A stretch of DNA of 64,000 bases. Origin: Glaciecola sp965660815 (GTDB lineage Bacteria > Pseudomonadota > Gammaproteobacteria > Enterobacterales > Alteromonadaceae). Position numbers and translations under genes: made by a program. Positions 35,693-45,515 of the stretch are shown piece after piece (positions within the stretch are counted from its first letter, which is position 1; each line of letters begins with the position of its first letter). The notes under the pieces are model-generated. The model did no database searches, was not told the origin of the DNA, and saw only the letters and a program-made list of their open reading frames with translations. The stretch is from assembly GCA_965660815.1 (NCBI GenBank), contig CBFIBG010000012.1, forward strand, positions 38,578 through 102,577, in the 5' to 3' direction.

Positions 35693-36238
35693 TTAGCAGA
35701 GCACATGTTGTTGAGTTTTGTTCCAAATTAACGGAAACCACTTCGTGAAACGTTCGGGGTGGCTTTCAATCGATTTTGTCAGCTGTGAATGCGTCATCCA
35801 CTGAACTTCAGTTACTTCGTCAGGATTCAATGAAAACATGGCATTGTCGGCCCGTACGAGAAAAATATGATCATATTCGTGTTCTGCCATATTATTATCC
35901 AGTTCAAAATGATAAATCACAGATCCAATGTGCTCTAAGGGTTCATCATTTATCATTCCGACCTCTTCAATAAGTCGTCGGTTGACTGCCGATTCTAAGT
36001 TTTCGCCTGGTGCCGGATGAGAGCAACAAGTATTCGACCACAAGCCTCCGCTGTGGTATTTATCGTTTGCTCGTTTCTGTATTAGATATTCGGTTTCTTG
36101 TGCGCCTTGCCTGTAGCACATTACCGAAAAAGCCAAATGTAACCGACCAGTTCGGTGTGCTTCAATTTTGCCAGCAACGCCTTGAACGGCACCATTTTCA
36201 TTAACAATTTGGACTAGCGGTTCTGTTACATTATTCAT
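35693..36238 (-). CDS. idi: Isopentenyl-diphosphate delta-isomerase (type I)
   Basis: A 181-residue Nudix-fold enzyme interconverting IPP and DMAPP, the building blocks for GGPP and carotenoids. The catalytic cysteine region is WSNTCCSHP, and the Nudix-like helix with acidic residues is ESAVNRRLIEEVGM. Metal-ligand residues lie around HEYDHIF. It lies on the same strand as the opsin operon but upstream of it, separated by a gene on the other strand, so it is transcribed separately. It is 23 bases downstream of a 59-residue membrane-protein gene and probably shares its transcript. Confidence 0.92.
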   Translation of the reverse strand: MNNVTEPLVQIVNENGAVQGVAGKIEAHRTGRLHLAFSVMCYRQGAQETEYLIQKRANDKYHSGGLWSNTCCSHPAPGENLESAVNRRLIEEVGMINDEPLEHIGSVIYHFELDNNMAEHEYDHIFLVRADNAMFSLNPDEVTEVQWMTHSQLTKSIESHPERFTKWFPLIWNKTQQHVLC

Positions 36239-36261
36239 AAGGTCGATGATATAAGCGTTTG

Positions 36262-36441
36262 TCAGGTTTCAAACCGCTTAGCTAACCCTATGTAGCTGAG
36301 CACTATGATTAAAACAGCACTGACTATCCCCAATGCAGCAAGGGGGGACCCTGCTAGAACGGATTCTCCGGCTAAATGTACCAAATAAGCAACAACTGCG
36401 AATGTCGCCACTAACAATATCTTTTTAAGCGTAGAGTTCAT
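36262..36441 (-). CDS. 59-residue membrane protein upstream of idi
   Basis: An ORF of 60 codons: M-NSTLKKILLVATFAVVAY, then a second hydrophobic segment (LGIVSAVLIIVLSYIG) and a basic end (AKRFET). Two membrane helices are joined by a short Gly/Ser/Pro loop. GTGAG lies about 9 bases before the ATG. It stops 23 bases before idi and begins 92 bases after the permease stop, so it is probably co-transcribed with idi. Family not recognised. Confidence 0.5.
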   Translation of the reverse strand: MNSTLKKILLVATFAVVAYLVHLAGESVLAGSPLAALGIVSAVLIIVLSYIGLAKRFET

Positions 36442-36533
36442 GTTTTATTCTCACTTTAATTTTTTATATAAACGAAGGATAAATGAATTAGCTCATTCGT
36501 CTCGATTCGCAATTTTTATCGGCGTCAACAAAT

Positions 36534-37946
36534 CTAAACATTGTCCTTCTTTTGTTCAGTGGTAATAATCCGAGACGACGACTTTTCTGGCATAAAAATA
36601 CTGGGCCCGCAAAGCATTGCAATGGTAAAGATCCCCACTATCAGACCAATCCAAGGTTCAAATAAACTGAATGCCATTGCTGTGATCACCATTGCACCGC
36701 GTTCAGTGGCATCGGTAACAAGCGCTAGCGCTAATGTTGCACATGCAAAGGCAGTCAGTATGAGTGTGACAGCGAGTGCCACAGGAAGTAGGGGTTCTAG
36801 AAGTGTAACCAGTGGCAGTAAAATAAATAATATGGGCAGCCCGAACAAATAAAAGCTGCCAATAGAATCGTATATAGAGTTAATTTTGTCTTTTCCTTGT
36901 GCCCATCTTTTTAGAAGGATCACCTGAATACCTGTCCACAATACTCCCTGAGTGCTGAAAAATGGGGCCGTGATACCCATTAAAATATTTCGGATCCCGG
37001 TAGCCATATGCGAGCGACTGCTGTTTATGTCCAATTTTTCATCCGTTCTATCCTTTTGAGCTTGGCTGATCATTTCATTGCCAGTCACCACATCGCCGAA
37101 AAATAGAATATAGGTGATCAATGCAAGCGGAAAAGAGGCAACGAAGGTTTCTATGGGAGGCCAGCCTATGACGAAGGGCGATGCTTTTGCCCAAAGTGAG
37201 GTAGCTGCAGCGCCTACGTTTAATATCTCCCACCTGATGTTGAAGTCGAATTCTCCAGTGAAATAGCCGACCCCGCCGGCAACAATAAACCCAGGTAATA
37301 ACCCAAAACCAAGTAACTTGGCGAGCGGCGGGTGGTTTTGAGCCACTATTTGCAATGGCTTGGAAAACGCGAATACTAAGCAAATTACTACGCCAATGGT
37401 GCCAGCAATAGGTGCGCTTTGAAACACATTTGCAGCATCACCATCTTTTGTCACTCTTAAAAAAGCAGCAATTGCCGCGCCCAATATTATCCCGCCCTTA
37501 AACACATTAGGCACTACGTTGATGAGTTTTGACCCTAGTCCAGTGACGCCTAGGAAAATCAATATTATGGCGAAATTTATGGATAGTGCGGTCATGGCTT
37601 GAAACTGCAAAGTGTGCTGCCCTAAGTATGCGGGAGCAGTAATAAATGCCACAACAAAAGGAATGGCCGGTGTTAGCCAACCCGGGGCGTAAGGGTCTCC
37701 AAAAAACATCCAAGAAAATGAAATTAGCATACTGTGGATCATTGCCATCACTACAGCTTCTTCAAACGATAAACCCAACAAAGCCATAAAATAAGGCACT
37801 AAGGCTAAGCCTGTTGCGCCGGCTACTGCAAATCCTTGCAGCATATCTGGAAGCGATAGCTTCAAATGAACAAAGGGAATTCTTATTGTAAAAGGACCCC
37901 ATTTAATTCCTGGTTGGATATCGCCGTCTGGTCTCTGGTTCAGCAT
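36534..37946 (-). CDS. NCS2/UraA-like permease (putative xanthine/uracil-type transporter)
   Basis: A 470-residue integral membrane protein with about 12-14 hydrophobic segments. Features of the UraA/SLC26 fold are visible: an early amphipathic segment (LPDMLQGFAVAGATGLALVP), helix-breaking PAIPF, and the helix-10-like TQGVLWTG. I could not match the exact NCS2 signature of known uracil or xanthine carriers, so the substrate is open (nucleobase, or another small anion). A related branch annotated DUF-type permease is possible. It stands alone with its own upstream region. Confidence 0.6.
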   Translation of the reverse strand: MLNQRPDGDIQPGIKWGPFTIRIPFVHLKLSLPDMLQGFAVAGATGLALVPYFMALLGLSFEEAVVMAMIHSMLISFSWMFFGDPYAPGWLTPAIPFVVAFITAPAYLGQHTLQFQAMTALSINFAIILIFLGVTGLGSKLINVVPNVFKGGIILGAAIAAFLRVTKDGDAANVFQSAPIAGTIGVVICLVFAFSKPLQIVAQNHPPLAKLLGFGLLPGFIVAGGVGYFTGEFDFNIRWEILNVGAAATSLWAKASPFVIGWPPIETFVASFPLALITYILFFGDVVTGNEMISQAQKDRTDEKLDINSSRSHMATGIRNILMGITAPFFSTQGVLWTGIQVILLKRWAQGKDKINSIYDSIGSFYLFGLPILFILLPLVTLLEPLLPVALAVTLILTAFACATLALALVTDATERGAMVITAMAFSLFEPWIGLIVGIFTIAMLCGPSIFMPEKSSSRIITTEQKKDNV

Positions 37947-38086
37947 ACTTATTCTCTTTTTTATTAAAATGCATCAAAACGGTGTTTCGTTCATGCAGGG
38001 AATACCCACTGCTATTCTTTTATCTTATTTCAATAGAAATAAAAAATATATACGTTTTGTTTACAAAAAAGAGTCAAATATTTAAC

Positions 38087-38115
38087 AGGGATGCATCAAT
38101 TAAGCATGCATCCCT
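38087..38115 (-). terminator. Perfect 10-bp hairpin after the PAS/coiled-coil gene
   Basis: AGGGATGCAT (38087-38096) pairs with ATGCATCCCT (38106-38115), with a 9-base loop, 28 bases past the stop of the leftward gene. No immediate T-run follows, though a TTTTTT lies about 20 bases on. Confidence 0.5.
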
Positions 38116-38143
38116 TTCAATGTTGGATTGCTGTGGGTAAGAG

Positions 38144-41100
38144 TTAAGCGTGCAAGTGTGAATAGATTACACGTAATGTTTTTTGGAGTCCTTGTTTAGT
38201 GGCAGGCCACCTAATTGAAACGTTATCAACCATACCATTAGTGCAGTCATTTTGAATGCTCGACATAAGATATGTCAGCGCATCAGAATTGATACTCTGA
38301 CTGATCGTCACCAGCTTTTTAGCTGTGTAGAGCAATGCTCTTGTATCATTCTTTTCTAGCGCCTGCTCTGTTTCCGAAATACTTTCTTGTAAATCATTCA
38401 TAAGCGCAGAGAGGGTTTTTGGTAACGACTCTATCTCGGGATGATTTTGTAAGTACGGCAGTAAGTCAAACCAAACGTTCGCATCAGACGGCATTGGCAG
38501 GTTTTCAATTTCTGGTATGCTAGTGTCTTTTTGAGCCCTTTCTTCATTGGCTTGTTGCAATTCTTGTTTATGTGCACTAAGTAGAGCACTTTCCTGCTCT
38601 TCTAACTGAGTTTGGCTTTCAGCCAGCGCTTGTTGCGCCTCGGCCAGGGCTTTTTCCTTTTCTACCAAAGCTCGCTGACTTTCATGTAGCTCTCCCTCAA
38701 GTGAAGACATTTGTTCGCTAAGATCTGCGCGACTGCTTTGCTGTTCGTCTAGCGATGCCTTGCTTTCAGCATATTCTTTTTGAACGTCTGCCAGTTCTTG
38801 AGTTAATGCTTTTTGTTTTTGTTCCAATTCACTGATAGACGTTTCTTTAGATTCTAACGCTTGCCTCTGATCTTCTAGCTGTTTCTGTAATTGTTGCTCT
38901 TTTAACTCTTGTTGACCTATTTTATCAACCAGTTCTTGAGCCTGTTGCTTCGCTGAGTCCAATTCTTTTTGAAGCGCCTGCTCGCCAGATATCGTTTGAT
39001 TGACCTGGGATTCGGCCTGTTGTAGCGCATCTAATTTATTCGCAAGTTTAGATTGTAAATCTTCGTTTTGAACGTGAGCTTGTTCAAGCTGCTTTTGCAG
39101 CGCTTGTTTCTGCTCTTCAATCTCATCGTGGTATTTACGCCATTGCTCGTCATTGCCCGCAAGCATCTCTTTTTGTTTGTTTGCACGCGTTTCAACGTCA
39201 GCCAACTCTCTGGTAAGCTGCTGAAATTTTTGTTCTTGTTCTATCCTCGCCAGACGTTCTTTGTCGGCTTGCATTTGGATCTCAGACAGTGACTCTTTAG
39301 TATGCTCTAGCTGTTTTCTCTTGGCTTCTACTTCTGCCTTGAGGGCTTGCTTACTCTCGTTAAGCTCTTTATCGCTTTGCGCAATTAGTGCTTGTTGCTT
39401 GGCATTTCGTTGCTCAATCTCGTTTAACTCGTGAGAGAGTTTCTCATATTGTTGTCTGTGTTTCTCTTTTTCAAGCTTTTCAGCTTCGGTCTGTTGTTTT
39501 GCCACCTTCAATATATCTTCAGCTTCTTGCAGTTTTTGTTGCTTGGCTTTCAATTCTGCCCATAGCTTTTGCTGCAGCGCCTGTTGCTCTGCTTTTTGCT
39601 CCTGCTCTTTAAGCTCTAATGCTTGCTGTTTTTGTTCCGCTACAGCCTCAATTTCCGCGAGTTCTTGTTTGACCTTGTCTAGTAAAGCTTGTTGATTATC
39701 TTTTTCTGCCTTTTCTTTTTCAGCCGCTTTTTGGGCGTTTTCTAGCGCTTCTTGTGTCGATTGTAACTGGTGTAATTTGTCTTCTAGCTCTTTCTTAAGA
39801 GCCGATTGTAAAGCCTCCATGTCGCCTTTTTCTTGACTCGACATTTCTTCTAACTTTTCCATTTCACTCTGCAAATGACTTAAATGACGCTCTTTATTAT
39901 TTAATTCACCTTGCGCTATTTGATAAGAATGTTCGATTTCTCTTCTCGCTTTTTCTGCCGCTTCGCTTGCCTGCTTTTGTTTTTCTAATTGTTCACGAAG
40001 TTTGTCGGTAGCTGTACTTGAATCGTTGAGCTTCTGCTGCAGCTGACTAATTTGCTGCGTCACTTCTGAAATTTGGTCATCTTTATCTGACACAGATGCT
40101 TTCATATTCTTGATCTGATCAATCAGCTCGTGCATTTTATGACTCTGCTGATTTTGCTGTTCTCTTAAGTTGGCAGCATTTTGCTCACTAATTTTGAGCT
40201 CTTCTTGAGCCTCTTTGTATTTAGTTTCTGTCTCGTTTAAGGCTTTTGCTATCTCTTCTCGCTGCTTGCTAAGATTATCCATTTCTTCGGTAGAGGTCTC
40301 GAGTTGAGCATTCAGTTCCTCATTGGTTTTTTCAGCTTGCTCTAATAATTGCCTGCTTTCTGAGTAATCTTGTTTGAGCGCCGCTAAATTCGCGGTTACA
40401 TCTTCATGAGCCTGCTTTAGTGAGCTGTATTCAGACTGTGTTTCATTAAGGTCTTCTTGTACGGCTTGCAATTTGTGTTCGGTATCGGCCAGTGTGCGCA
40501 TTTTCGTCGCTAGCTGATCTTGACTAGTAGCAAGTAATCTTTGTTTCTCCTGCATTTGGCGTTCTGCAACTTGTTGCAAATTGATTGCTTGCTGACGCGC
40601 TTCGTCGGCTTTTTTAAGCTCTCTCTCATCCATCCATATACACAAAATAGAGTCAAAATTTTGATCTTTATACAAAGGGACATAGGTCGCATGGCAAGGC
40701 AATTTCAAATCGCCTACTTGATGCTCCCAATTAAACGACTCCGCTTTCCCACTGGCTTTTACTTCGTTAATAATGCCTTTTAAAGCTTTTGCATTATCCT
40801 CATCGGTATTTAAACGAGTTGAGTGAGGAAATATCCCGTAAAATTCGTGCTCTTCGTTAATGCAGAAAAAATCACAGGCTCGCTGGTTAAGCTTTAAAAA
40901 TCCATTTTCTCCTAAAGTCGCCATAGGTATAGTGCTGTGCTGTAAAAGACTGTCAAACTTATCTTGTTGAAACTGTTCGTCAGAACGATCCGAAATCCAG
41001 CACAAGTATTCTTGTTTGTTTTTGTCGATAATATCAACGTGCAGTTCGCTAGGATGAAGTTTTTTAGTTTTGCCTTTCAGCAAAGCATGAAAGTCTCTTA

Positions 41101-42733
41101 AATGACCGGTTTGATGAATTTTTTTGGCCGCTTTACCCGCTTGTTCAGGCTCACTAAACAGATGATAAAAGTCTTGTTTTCTCAGCTCTTGATCACTAAA
41201 GCCTAAGCGTCTAGACATCACATTATTTGCGCTGATAATTTTGTCTTCTTTGTCAATCGTTGCAATTGCGACCGGCGCGAGGTTAAGCATATTATCCAGT
41301 TGCTCTTGTTGCTCTATCAGTGCTTTCTGCGAATTTTTAAGTTCGCTTTGGTCTTGCATTATTCCAATGACACCAATGCTACTAGTGTTACTAAGACGAT
41401 CTTTTATGGTGAAGTAAGATAAGGTCAATTTATAAGCGTAAACTGACTCCGACTTAGGATCTGGATCGGATAACTCAAACTCGATATCATAACTTCTACC
41501 AGATACACCTGTTGAATTTTGATGAAGCTTTTGAACCTCTTCGGGGAAAAACTCGGCTTCCAGTAAATTTTTGCTTTTATTGTTTGGTAACATTCTTCGA
41601 AAAAGCATATTAAAGGGTGAGTTTGACCACAATATGTTGCCAGTTGAGTCAATGGAATAGATTGGATTGTGACTAGCATTCAAAAGTGTTTGTCTTATTT
41701 GTACTTGGTTATCCGCCTGCTGGTGATATTCCTCGGACTCAGAGTTATCCAGTAAACACACCTGTATGTATGGAGATTCGTCCTCGTTTTCAGAAAGGTT
41801 AACTAAGAAAGCGGAAAAAGAGGCAAAATTATGCTCCTCATCATTACTATCCGCTTTAACTCTTATGCAAACGTGTTGAAACCCCTCGTTTGCTGCGTTA
41901 TGCAGAGCTTTGGTCCAATTATTTAAGTCTCTGGGATGCACCCGTTCATTGAATGTTCGAATCGGTTGTTCGGCGCTTGTATTGGTTTTAGGATCAAAAT
42001 CTTGGGTTGTAAATGAAGATAAGGCCGCGAATTTTTGGTCATACACAAACGTATCTTCATGTATATCAAACCAAATTTGGCCAACGTTCAACACTTTGAG
42101 TATTCGATTGTTCTGCTCTAAAGAAGTTGTTGCTGACTTCTTTTGTTTAAATGTTTGATTAATGTTGGTTAAGCTTACAATGTAATATGCAGTTCCATAA
42201 TTCGTAATGAGTGAACTGGATTCAACTTGTAAAAATAAATTGCTCGCTTTCGCTTTGATCGTAATGTCTTTTTGCTCGCTTAACAACTGATCCAGCAAAT
42301 GATGGTCACCGGCGTCAAAGCAACTAGCAAGATTCTGTCCTACTAATTTTGATTCTAGTCTTCCTAATAACCGGTTGGCGGATGCTGTGGTTTTTAATAT
42401 AGTGCCCTGAGCCGATACGTTAAGCACCCCAACCGCCAGATTTTCATTGACCGATTGAAACTCTAATAGTTGAGTTTTTGTGTCTCGAGCCAAGCGTTTT
42501 GATTTAAGTAGCTGAAAGATGAAAGCAACTGTTAATAAGAGGAATAATCCTCCCGTTACATATACTAAGGCATTGATAGTACGGACACTTTCAGACTTAA
42601 TCGCTTCGCCAAAACCAAACGCGTTTGCAATGCCGAAATTAGCCAGTAAAAACATTGTGCAAAATGAGAAGATTAACTGTTTAAACTTCGAGTAGCTTGC
42701 AAGCAATAGTGTTCTATAGTTAATTTTGTACAT
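38144..42733 (-). CDS. Giant membrane-bound multi-PAS coiled-coil protein with degenerate HPt-like end
   Basis: A 1529-residue protein. Two hydrophobic segments near the N-terminus (about 15-35 and 55-75) should anchor it in the inner membrane. Five PAS-like domains follow (about 85-670; for example SIDSTGNILWSNS and TIDKEDKIISANNVM). About 700 residues of heptad-rich coiled coil (about 680-1390, strings of Q, E, K, L and A) come next. The C-terminal 115 residues resemble an HPt bundle (ALLYTAKKLVTISQSI), but the histidine position is not His. There is no kinase, GGDEF or EAL domain. It is probably a sensor or scaffold. I chose ATG 42733 over TTG 42805; neither has a strong ribosome site. Confidence 0.7.
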   Translation of the reverse strand: MYKINYRTLLLASYSKFKQLIFSFCTMFLLANFGIANAFGFGEAIKSESVRTINALVYVTGGLFLLLTVAFIFQLLKSKRLARDTKTQLLEFQSVNENLAVGVLNVSAQGTILKTTASANRLLGRLESKLVGQNLASCFDAGDHHLLDQLLSEQKDITIKAKASNLFLQVESSSLITNYGTAYYIVSLTNINQTFKQKKSATTSLEQNNRILKVLNVGQIWFDIHEDTFVYDQKFAALSSFTTQDFDPKTNTSAEQPIRTFNERVHPRDLNNWTKALHNAANEGFQHVCIRVKADSNDEEHNFASFSAFLVNLSENEDESPYIQVCLLDNSESEEYHQQADNQVQIRQTLLNASHNPIYSIDSTGNILWSNSPFNMLFRRMLPNNKSKNLLEAEFFPEEVQKLHQNSTGVSGRSYDIEFELSDPDPKSESVYAYKLTLSYFTIKDRLSNTSSIGVIGIMQDQSELKNSQKALIEQQEQLDNMLNLAPVAIATIDKEDKIISANNVMSRRLGFSDQELRKQDFYHLFSEPEQAGKAAKKIHQTGHLRDFHALLKGKTKKLHPSELHVDIIDKNKQEYLCWISDRSDEQFQQDKFDSLLQHSTIPMATLGENGFLKLNQRACDFFCINEEHEFYGIFPHSTRLNTDEDNAKALKGIINEVKASGKAESFNWEHQVGDLKLPCHATYVPLYKDQNFDSILCIWMDERELKKADEARQQAINLQQVAERQMQEKQRLLATSQDQLATKMRTLADTEHKLQAVQEDLNETQSEYSSLKQAHEDVTANLAALKQDYSESRQLLEQAEKTNEELNAQLETSTEEMDNLSKQREEIAKALNETETKYKEAQEELKISEQNAANLREQQNQQSHKMHELIDQIKNMKASVSDKDDQISEVTQQISQLQQKLNDSSTATDKLREQLEKQKQASEAAEKARREIEHSYQIAQGELNNKERHLSHLQSEMEKLEEMSSQEKGDMEALQSALKKELEDKLHQLQSTQEALENAQKAAEKEKAEKDNQQALLDKVKQELAEIEAVAEQKQQALELKEQEQKAEQQALQQKLWAELKAKQQKLQEAEDILKVAKQQTEAEKLEKEKHRQQYEKLSHELNEIEQRNAKQQALIAQSDKELNESKQALKAEVEAKRKQLEHTKESLSEIQMQADKERLARIEQEQKFQQLTRELADVETRANKQKEMLAGNDEQWRKYHDEIEEQKQALQKQLEQAHVQNEDLQSKLANKLDALQQAESQVNQTISGEQALQKELDSAKQQAQELVDKIGQQELKEQQLQKQLEDQRQALESKETSISELEQKQKALTQELADVQKEYAESKASLDEQQSSRADLSEQMSSLEGELHESQRALVEKEKALAEAQQALAESQTQLEEQESALLSAHKQELQQANEERAQKDTSIPEIENLPMPSDANVWFDLLPYLQNHPEIESLPKTLSALMNDLQESISETEQALEKNDTRALLYTAKKLVTISQSINSDALTYLMSSIQNDCTNGMVDNVSIRWPATKQGLQKTLRVIYSHLHA

Positions 42734-43045
42734 AAGTTTTATGAGTTCAAGCCTTAAAATGTAAAAATAAGAAAATGCCTGTTTATAAGCATAGCGATAA
42801 CGCAAGTTAAAAGTGTACCTTAGTGTGAATTAAGGTATTTTTATGCATATCTATATAAGACAGCTTAGACATGCCCACTGCTTAATTTAATCATCGTTCA
42901 AAACCGACATGGTTATCTAAATTTATAACCATGCGTATATTTTCTATGTCAGTAGGTTATCGGCCAAACCATAGAAAGTATTTAAACAAATTAGATAAAG
43001 GCTAAATGAGATCAGATTCATCTGTAACATTGGACCAGGCACTGC
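42734..43045. other. Intergenic region between PAS protein and AstE-like gene
   Basis: About 310 bases of AT-rich DNA, holding the hairpin at 42908-42933 and presumably the promoter for the giant PAS gene. No gene seen. Confidence 0.4.
42908..42933 (-). terminator. Hairpin downstream of the AstE-like gene
   Basis: CATGGTTAT (42908-42916) pairs perfectly with ATAACCATG (42925-42933) around an 8-base AT loop, 113 bases past the stop of the leftward operon. The T-content after it is modest. A possible terminator. Confidence 0.4.
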
Positions 43046-44050
43046 TTAGTGGATCCGCGAAAAATAAAATAGACAGTCGGACTTAGCGATTGGCTCTCTG
43101 GTTGTGATCATAAATAAAATCAGAGGTTGTGAGGTGACTAAACTGTTTGACTCGACTCTAAAATAGCGGGTTATGTCGTCATCTTCCTTATCGAGCATAA
43201 AATGGGACATTTCATCCCCATCGACCCAAGCTAATAAGGTATTTTCTTTGACTCGCTGAAAGTTAAACTTTTCAATATCTTGTCGAAAGGTGACGTTGGC
43301 AAGGGGGCTCATTTTTGTATCGTATTTAACCGTGCTCTCAACCTCTAATTCCAAACGGCGAGGATTTTTCAATATTTCAATATCTTGCTTTTGCTCAAAA
43401 ATGTCTTTCGCTTGTAAATATGACGTTATCCCATTTAGCGCATTCACATCCGCCTGTTCATCGTAGGCGCCACCGGCTTCAATCGTAACAATTGGACATC
43501 CATAATCTTGTTCCATTATTGAACCTAAACGGATATCTGTATATACCATTCGGTGCGTAAAATGCGAGGCTATTGCAAGATATTCGGGTCTATTATGAAT
43601 GCTGACGCTGAATGCTGGTCCACTACCAGAGGTATTATGAATGTCGACTACCGCCTCTGGTGAAAACTGTTTTATATTTTCATTAATGGCTTTAGCCAAT
43701 TGGCTTTGCAAATCTTTTTGCTTACTCGAAAAGCATCGATTAAGGTCGGTTTTTCCTGGCAACATTCGATGCGTAAACACAGGCTCCGTTAACGAAGCAA
43801 CCACCGAAGCGATGATTATTTTCGTATCGTACTCGGGAATAAACTGATTGGATAATAAATGATAGATTGCTTTTAGGCCGGACGGCTCGTTGCCATGAAG
43901 TAAGGTCACTATTACGCGGCATTTAGCAGAACTCCTTCCGGTTATATGGATAACAGAAGGGCCCCCTAAATTGGACAAAAAGTGCAACACAGAGTCACCT
44001 AAAATGTTGCTGTCTATTGTGGTGATATGGTTTAACCTAAGGGCACTCAT
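43046..44050 (-). CDS. Succinylglutamate desuccinylase/aspartoacylase-family protein
   Basis: A 334-residue M14-like zinc deacylase. The zinc ligands are H52 and E55 in LLHGNEPSG and H138 in VVDIHNTSG; a probable catalytic glutamate lies in CPIVTIEAGG. The RMLPGKTDLNRCF segment with its arginine is typical of the AstE/AspA substrate pocket. The C-terminal third (about 225-334) is a beta domain. It follows a GCS2-type ligase gene by 19 bases, and the arginine-catabolic ast genes are absent, so it is probably not true AstE. Likely substrate: an N-acylated or gamma-linked amino acid made by the partner ligase (inference). Confidence 0.82.
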   Translation of the reverse strand: MSALRLNHITTIDSNILGDSVLHFLSNLGGPSVIHITGRSSAKCRVIVTLLHGNEPSGLKAIYHLLSNQFIPEYDTKIIIASVVASLTEPVFTHRMLPGKTDLNRCFSSKQKDLQSQLAKAINENIKQFSPEAVVDIHNTSGSGPAFSVSIHNRPEYLAIASHFTHRMVYTDIRLGSIMEQDYGCPIVTIEAGGAYDEQADVNALNGITSYLQAKDIFEQKQDIEILKNPRRLELEVESTVKYDTKMSPLANVTFRQDIEKFNFQRVKENTLLAWVDGDEMSHFMLDKEDDDITRYFRVESNSLVTSQPLILFMITTREPIAKSDCLFYFSRIH

Positions 44051-44069
44051 ATAAATGTTCTCTTAAGAT

Positions 44070-45515
44070 TTACCACGTTGCCACCGGTTCGCCTATCTCT
44101 GAGTTTTGCAGATAATCGTTGAGCATACAATTTATCGCCTTTTCTTTATTATATTTTGTGCAGTAATGCGTTAACCTTTTTATTTGCCAATTTGCACCCG
44201 TTTGTCTGGTACTTAAACGCTTTTCGATCACGCCTAACAATGTCGATATTTCATCTCTATTGACATTTAATTCTGCCAATCCGTCGGCCGCCTTAGGTAT
44301 TAAACTGGAAATCACATCACTTACGGCGTGCTCTCTTAGACTGTGTTGATGTTTCATTGGCCATAATATGTTAGTGGCGAGCCCACTTTTTGCGGCTCGA
44401 TAAAAATTATACTCGGCATATTCAAAGGGCAATTTTGTGATTAAATCGTCTATTTCATGCGCCAGCGATTGCGTTAGGCCAATGGCAAAGGCTGCGTTTG
44501 CCATCATATCTATGTTTGTTGGGCCAGCGGGTAAATATCTATATTCAATCCTTAAATGCTTGTTTTTGCCAGGCTCAAAAACGGCTCTATTCCATGACCA
44601 AACGGTACCATGGTGCAAGCATAACTCTGAAAACTCATCGCCCCCCTCAAATACATAAGGAATCAAAGGCCGATATAAAGCGACATTTTCTTTAAATAAT
44701 TCAAATGCTGAATGGCGAACCCAGCCATGTCCAAACGACACTCTAGCGGGTTGACGCCACTTAGTAAGTTTTCTAACCCGGTTGTCGATTGACTGCTTAA
44801 ACAGAGCAATGCGGGTTTCCTGCCAAAGGCGCTGACCTAAAAAGGTTGGAGAGTTTGCTGCAATGGCCAATACTAGCGGGGTAGTTATTTGAGCCGCATT
44901 ATAAAGCCTTGCAAACTTGTTTGCCGGTACTTTCAAGTGAACTTGAAAGCTTGTATTAGCGCCTTCTAAGGTGACTTCATCACAGTGCATCTTTAATGAA
45001 TCTTGACCATTGATATCAACTAAAAAAGGCTCGCCTTTCAAAGCTGAAAGCTCTTTGGTTAATGCTTGATACCTAGGCATATCGGTTATATAACTATGAT
45101 GCAGATGCGAGCTGTTTAAGGTAGGTAAAATTCCAATAGTGGCCATTTTGCAATTTAAATCGGACGCGGTTTTTTTCAACGGTTTTAAAATAGACGCTAG
45201 TTCATTTTGCATATTGGTAAAGGGCATCCCCTCAGCCATGACCGGCGATAAATTAATTTCGAGATTAAACTGGTTAAGTTCTTCGGTTAATAATGGGTGT
45301 TGCATAGCATCTAAGATGGGCATGCTTTTGGCGCATGGTAGATGTTGCTCATCTATCACATACAGCTCCAGTTCTGCACCAAAACTGGCTTGGCCCTTAG
45401 AAAACCCATCGGCATGAATAATAGGCTCAAGAGCGTCTAGTTGCTCGTACAATTTTGCTCTAAAAACATCATGATCTTGTGGGGTAAAACTGTCTTTGTT
45501 TAATTTTTTTCCCAT
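44070..45515 (-). CDS. GCS2-type glutamate-cysteine ligase-family carboxylate-amine ligase
   Basis: A 481-residue ATP-dependent ligase of the GCS2 family. Glutamate-binding and metal residues are visible in FGAELELYVID and FNLEINLSP; TSFQVHLKVP and the later HLRIEYRYLPAGPT segment are also typical. Such enzymes couple a carboxylate to an amine, as in gamma-glutamyl-cysteine synthesis, but the GCS2 group includes many uncharacterised amidoligases. Start: ATG at 45515 with AGGTGGGA just upstream, rather than GTG at 45527. It is the first gene of a two-gene operon with the AstE-like deacylase. Confidence 0.75.
   Translation of the reverse strand: MGKKLNKDSFTPQDHDVFRAKLYEQLDALEPIIHADGFSKGQASFGAELELYVIDEQHLPCAKSMPILDAMQHPLLTEELNQFNLEINLSPVMAEGMPFTNMQNELASILKPLKKTASDLNCKMATIGILPTLNSSHLHHSYITDMPRYQALTKELSALKGEPFLVDINGQDSLKMHCDEVTLEGANTSFQVHLKVPANKFARLYNAAQITTPLVLAIAANSPTFLGQRLWQETRIALFKQSIDNRVRKLTKWRQPARVSFGHGWVRHSAFELFKENVALYRPLIPYVFEGGDEFSELCLHHGTVWSWNRAVFEPGKNKHLRIEYRYLPAGPTNIDMMANAAFAIGLTQSLAHEIDDLITKLPFEYAEYNFYRAAKSGLATNILWPMKHQHSLREHAVSDVISSLIPKAADGLAELNVNRDEISTLLGVIEKRLSTRQTGANWQIKRLTHYCTKYNKEKAINCMLNDYLQNSEIGEPVATW

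Noticed and set aside
38144..42733. Hybrid histidine kinase or chemoreceptor
   Set aside because: No HisKA, HATPase, receiver or methyl-accepting signalling motif is visible; the HPt-like end lacks its histidine.
44070..45515. Calling the GCS2 gene gshA or ybdK outright
   Set aside because: Family-level motifs are present but do not settle the substrate, and the AstE-like partner argues for a different role.
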